Shown: in pieces, positions 53,529 to 56,526 of the stretch
Layout of the letters: every line of letters begins with the position of its first letter
Position numbering within the stretch: position 1 is the stretch's first letter
Source of the DNA: a virus
Direction: 5' to 3' (one strand)
Virus record (IMG/VR): IMGVR_UViG_3300033571_007182
Location: 1 to 56,526 of that record
DNA: 56,526 bases
The notes under the pieces: model-generated
Database searches by the model: none
The model's input: the letters and a program-made list of their open reading frames with translations, nothing else
Told to the model about the DNA's origin: nothing
Program-made: the position numbers and the translations under genes

Positions 53529-56526
53529 TTATTTTGATTTTTTTATTCTGACTTTCAATGTTTTAGTAGGTCCACCTAGCTTTTGTTCAGGAAGATCATA
53601 AATGGTTTCAGCACCCAATGTTCCTAAAGCGCCTCGATTATAATTCAATCCACGACGTATTACAGGATTATTTCGAAGATGAGGATAAGCTGTCAATGGT
53701 CTATAGGTACCTGACCTAGACCCAAGACTTGCAATCCTATCAGCCATTGAACCTGGAACTGTATTATACATATCCCTTGTATAACCTTTGGAAGCCAGCA
53801 ATCCAGATAAACTTGCGGATGCCAAGTTAGCAGCCATTGCATCATAATTACCAAGAGCATATTGCTGACCAGCTTGATATGAATCTATAACTGATCCCAG
53901 ACCACTACCTAGAAGTCCAACACTTTGACCTATAGGATGAGGTACAAAATATCCATATTGCATGAGATCAGAAACAACATCTGCTGCATCTAAAACGCCT
54001 TCCGTGCCTGATACAACATATGGAGTATTACCTTTTACCTTTTGTGGATTTACAGAAGTCTCATCTCGTTTAGCCCAAGTGTTTTGTTGGTCCTGTTGTA
54101 ATCTTTTGTTCTGCTCAGCAGTAGCATGTGCCTCTTGAACAAGTCTTTGGACACCTTGTGTATTAAGCCCAGCCTGAGCTTTGGGTAATGATCCTCCCTC
54201 TTTTCTCTGGTTAGTAGCGTTGTAATCCTGAATACCTTTTGAAACATCTTCATAAGTTTCTCGCAAAGTATTAGCAAAGGTCCCTAGTGCAACAGGAATA
54301 GGTATTCCCATCCAACTTTGATCTAAAGGATGGGCTCCTGATTTGCCAACAGTCTTTGATCCAAAACTCAAAGCTGTTGGAATCAAAGGTGCTCCAGTTG
54401 CTACTGCCAATGCTGCTTCTATTGGACTAGCTGTTGACTCAGCTTTTCCTGTAGCTACAGGTTGATTATTATGCTTAAACCTAAGCGTTCCAGTCTTGTC
54501 TTTATAGTAAAGTCCAGACTGAGCTTTGGGTAAAGGACCGCCATCCCTGTAAGCTTCTGGTAGATGGGATGGTAGCTTTGATCCGCCTGTTTTATTATAT
54601 TGAATAGCATTAGGATTTTGAAGCTCAGGCGTATTAAACACAGGAAGAAAAAAAGCTCCTTTCATAAAAAGATCCAACATAGGGGTTTTCATGTTTGGAT
54701 CAGTTAATTTATCCCATAAAGACTGTTGATCTTTCTTCTTTTCTTTGACAGAAGGTATATAGTTCTCATTGATAGAATCAGTCATTGCAGATCTACCAGT
54801 CTGTGCCTTGGGTAAAGGTCCACCATCGCGACGAATAGTAGGTGGATTTGTGATCATGGTATCACTCGACATTGGAATATACTCCAACATCTTATTCCCA
54901 TAATCCCTTACACCTTGAACATATGCATTAGTGCCTTCTCCTAAGATAGAACCTTTTTTTGATTGACTTTCCTCATCTGTTCTACGAAGCCAACCTTGTT
55001 GGTTCATTACATAAGGTAAATAGTCAACATAGTTAGCAGGAGTCATGTTCTGTCTTTCACCTTCCTGATTTGCCAGATTCCTGACCATCCTCATGTTTTC
55101 AGCAAGATATCGCATTGCCACATCTGATGACTTTACAGGATCATACATGAAATCAATGAACTCCTGCCTACTCTTATTGCTGACTCCTCGCTTTGGAATT
55201 ATCTCTTTTGTCTTTTCTCCAAGCTGACTGTAGTTTATTTGGAAAGGACCTACACTCTTTTTTGAAAGATCGGCACCTAATGCAGTGGACAGTTTAGCCA
55301 AACCTTTATTTTCAGGAATCCTGAATCCACTTTGCCAATCAGTGCCTCCTTGGGATTCCATCATGTACTGACCAATCATGGTCTTAACCATTGCGTTATA
55401 CTCAGCGTCACTGATGTTATAATCCCGCATGATCATCTTCTTGTACTCAGGATTATTGACCTGATCTACAATTTCAGGAATTTTGCTTTCACGTAAATCA
55501 ATAAACTCCTTATCGTCCTTGTTAGAAACCATCTTACCTTGTTCAGATGAGAAGCTTTCAGGAAGAAGAAATTGACCAGGTTGGTAATCAACATCATACC
55601 TGGTAGGTTTCTCAGGAGTGAAATAATCAGAGTCAATGTCCAAAATTTGTTTTTTGACCCCTTCCCTTTCTTTCAAAAGGCTGTTCATTTCAGGATTACT
55701 CCATATGTCATTATCCTTGTAGTATACCAATAGAGGCCTGTCTTTAGCATTCTCACTAGCCGATTCAATTACAATATAGTCTGAATCCTTGTTATAAACA
55801 TTACCTTCCTTGTCTACATCATATTCCTTTGTAATCTGCGTTGATTCTGGATTATACATATTCCCTGTGTTTTGCACAGTATGTATTCTTTTTCTACCAT
55901 TGGAGAGTTTTTCAACATCATATACATACATGTTATGAAGAGACTGATAAGAAGGCTTGGATCTTTGCTTGGTATTTCCTTCTTCATCTTCATAATACTC
56001 TTCAAGCGTTTGTTGTTGAAGATATGATCCTGGATGCAGGTTGGAATAAATATCATTTGAGGTAACCCCAAATGCAGGATTATTCAATATCTGATCCCTA
56101 AAAGTATTTCCACCTGTAGTAGGAAGAGGAGCTGCATTAGGATAAGTCAATCTAAATGCTGTACTGGCCGCAGTAGTACAATAAGGACCTTTACATGCAG
56201 TACCCAAAGAAGGATTTTCCTCCATCAATGTACTTATAGAACGATCCTTGATATACTTCATTACATCCTCAGGAGCCATGCCTGGATTCTTAGTCTGAGG
56301 AGGATTATCAATTATCCCCTGTATTCTAGATTGAACAGTACTATATCTTTCCTCCAAATCTTTTGGAACAGATTTCTTCAAAGAAGTTCCTGTCTGACTT
56401 TGTTCAGTACCTTGAAAGCGTTTAATAGTACCTTGAAAGCGTTTAATCTCTTGAGGATGTCTTGTTCTTTGTAAGTCCATTGGAAACATATCCCTTACTT
56501 GTTCAGATGCAGGGTAGGTCTCACCT
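53529..56526 (-). CDS. Virion-associated lysin candidate, partial at right edge
   Basis: The frame is open to the edge. An in-window ATG at 56489 gives 986 residues, but 12 further codons upstream are also open (ending 'PASEQVRD'), so the true start is probably outside. Residues about 95-210 look like a papain/CHAP-like amidase ('GPYCTTAASTAF' with Cys104, 'SLHNMYVYDV' with His185, 'IHTVQNTG'). Residues about 365-500 look like a lysozyme-type transglycosylase ('MIGQYMMESQGGTDW' with Glu378, 'VGPFQINYSQLG'). Three copies of 'GG(P/S)LPKAQ(T/S/A)G' follow, at Lys561, Lys655 and Lys770. It would locally open the cell wall during DNA entry. Confidence 0.65.
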   Translation of the reverse strand, partial: GETYPASEQVRDMFPMDLQRTRHPQEIKRFQGTIKRFQGTEQSQTGTSLKKSVPKDLEERYSTVQSRIQGIIDNPPQTKNPGMAPEDVMKYIKDRSISTLMEENPSLGTACKGPYCTTAASTAFRLTYPNAAPLPTTGGNTFRDQILNNPAFGVTSNDIYSNLHPGSYLQQQTLEEYYEDEEGNTKQRSKPSYQSLHNMYVYDVEKLSNGRKRIHTVQNTGNMYNPESTQITKEYDVDKEGNVYNKDSDYIVIESASENAKDRPLLVYYKDNDIWSNPEMNSLLKEREGVKKQILDIDSDYFTPEKPTRYDVDYQPGQFLLPESFSSEQGKMVSNKDDKEFIDLRESKIPEIVDQVNNPEYKKMIMRDYNISDAEYNAMVKTMIGQYMMESQGGTDWQSGFRIPENKGLAKLSTALGADLSKKSVGPFQINYSQLGEKTKEIIPKRGVSNKSRQEFIDFMYDPVKSSDVAMRYLAENMRMVRNLANQEGERQNMTPANYVDYLPYVMNQQGWLRRTDEESQSKKGSILGEGTNAYVQGVRDYGNKMLEYIPMSSDTMITNPPTIRRDGGPLPKAQTGRSAMTDSINENYIPSVKEKKKDQQSLWDKLTDPNMKTPMLDLFMKGAFFLPVFNTPELQNPNAIQYNKTGGSKLPSHLPEAYRDGGPLPKAQSGLYYKDKTGTLRFKHNNQPVATGKAESTASPIEAALAVATGAPLIPTALSFGSKTVGKSGAHPLDQSWMGIPIPVALGTFANTLRETYEDVSKGIQDYNATNQRKEGGSLPKAQAGLNTQGVQRLVQEAHATAEQNKRLQQDQQNTWAKRDETSVNPQKVKGNTPYVVSGTEGVLDAADVVSDLMQYGYFVPHPIGQSVGLLGSGLGSVIDSYQAGQQYALGNYDAMAANLASASLSGLLASKGYTRDMYNTVPGSMADRIASLGSRSGTYRPLTAYPHLRNNPVIRRGLNYNRGALGTLGAETIYDLPEQKLGGPTKTLKVRIKKSK
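56406..56447 (-). repeat. Perfect 21-bp tandem duplication
   Basis: Two adjacent identical 21-base units (56406-56426 and 56427-56447) encode 'IKRFQGT' twice in frame near the visible N-terminus of the lysin candidate. The perfect identity suggests a recent slippage event that preserved the reading frame. Confidence 0.85.

Noticed and set aside
1-56526. Read-through of TAG as an amino acid in this window
   Set aside because: No gene appears split by an in-frame TAG, and the large frames are intact with the standard code. TAG is simply unused as a stop.
1-56526. tRNA genes, insertion sequences, integrase or attachment sites
   Set aside because: I saw no cloverleaf-like sequence in the short intergenic gaps, no transposase or integrase motifs, and no gap long enough to hide such an element. 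A covariance-model tRNA search would settle the tRNA question.

Overview
The window looks like part of the genome of a tailed double-stranded DNA phage of the crAss-like group (Crassvirales or a close relative), probably infecting a Bacteroidota host. The main evidence is a giant minus-strand protein (3,882 aa) carrying the motif AGSDFDIDALY, the metal-binding DFDxD signature of crAss-like virion RNA polymerases. It sits in a run of very large virion genes opposite a compact plus-strand replication block. Start codons mostly lack Shine-Dalgarno sequences and have AT-rich leaders, which fits a Bacteroidota host. The genes read with the standard bacterial code, and none of the 44 genes called ends in TAG.

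Layout. (1) Positions 1-12862, mostly plus strand: a lipoprotein-like DUF1287 peptidoglycan hydrolase candidate, then a nearly gapless replication, recombination and repair operon: SF2/SNF2-type helicase, uracil-DNA glycosylase, DnaB-like helicase, Sak4-like ATPase, a probable ssDNA-binding protein, DnaG-like primase, RusA-like resolvase, PD-(D/E)XK exonuclease, a compact family B DNA polymerase, and two nucleotide-metabolism proteins (MazG-like and DUF1599-like). Two small minus-strand genes (2400-2968) interrupt it. (2) 12871-12895: a strong hairpin terminator between convergent blocks. (3) 12928-17217, minus strand: a putative holin or membrane-anchored coiled-coil protein, a candidate unimolecular spanin starting at TTG, and two beta-helix receptor-binding proteins. 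The second of these ends in a trimeric-adhesin-like repeat array. (4) 17285-18335: a plus-strand island of two genes, the first with a DnaA-C-like helix-turn-helix, closed by a second strong hairpin. (5) 18390-21186, minus strand: nine tiny lysine-rich proteins plus one 278-aa protein. Four of the nine are shorter than 60 codons. (6) 21226-56526, minus strand: seven giant genes. From promoter-distal to promoter-proximal they are a 2,270-aa polyvalent protein with a nuclease domain, the 3,882-aa RNA polymerase polyprotein with an HExxH zincin domain, four internal or cargo proteins (1,620, 923, 1,101 and 940 aa), and a protein of at least 986 aa with two candidate peptidoglycan-degrading domains that runs off the right edge.

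How it fits together (inference). The right-hand genes would be late products packaged in or attached to the virion and delivered with the DNA. The injected RNA polymerase would transcribe the early plus-strand replication block. The plus-strand HTH island and the divergent intergenic regions are plausible switch points. The spanin, holin candidate and DUF1287 protein would serve lysis. Terminase, portal, major capsid and tail-tube genes were not seen here and presumably lie outside the window. I saw no tRNA gene, transposase or CRISPR array. No stretch above 300 bases lacks a gene.
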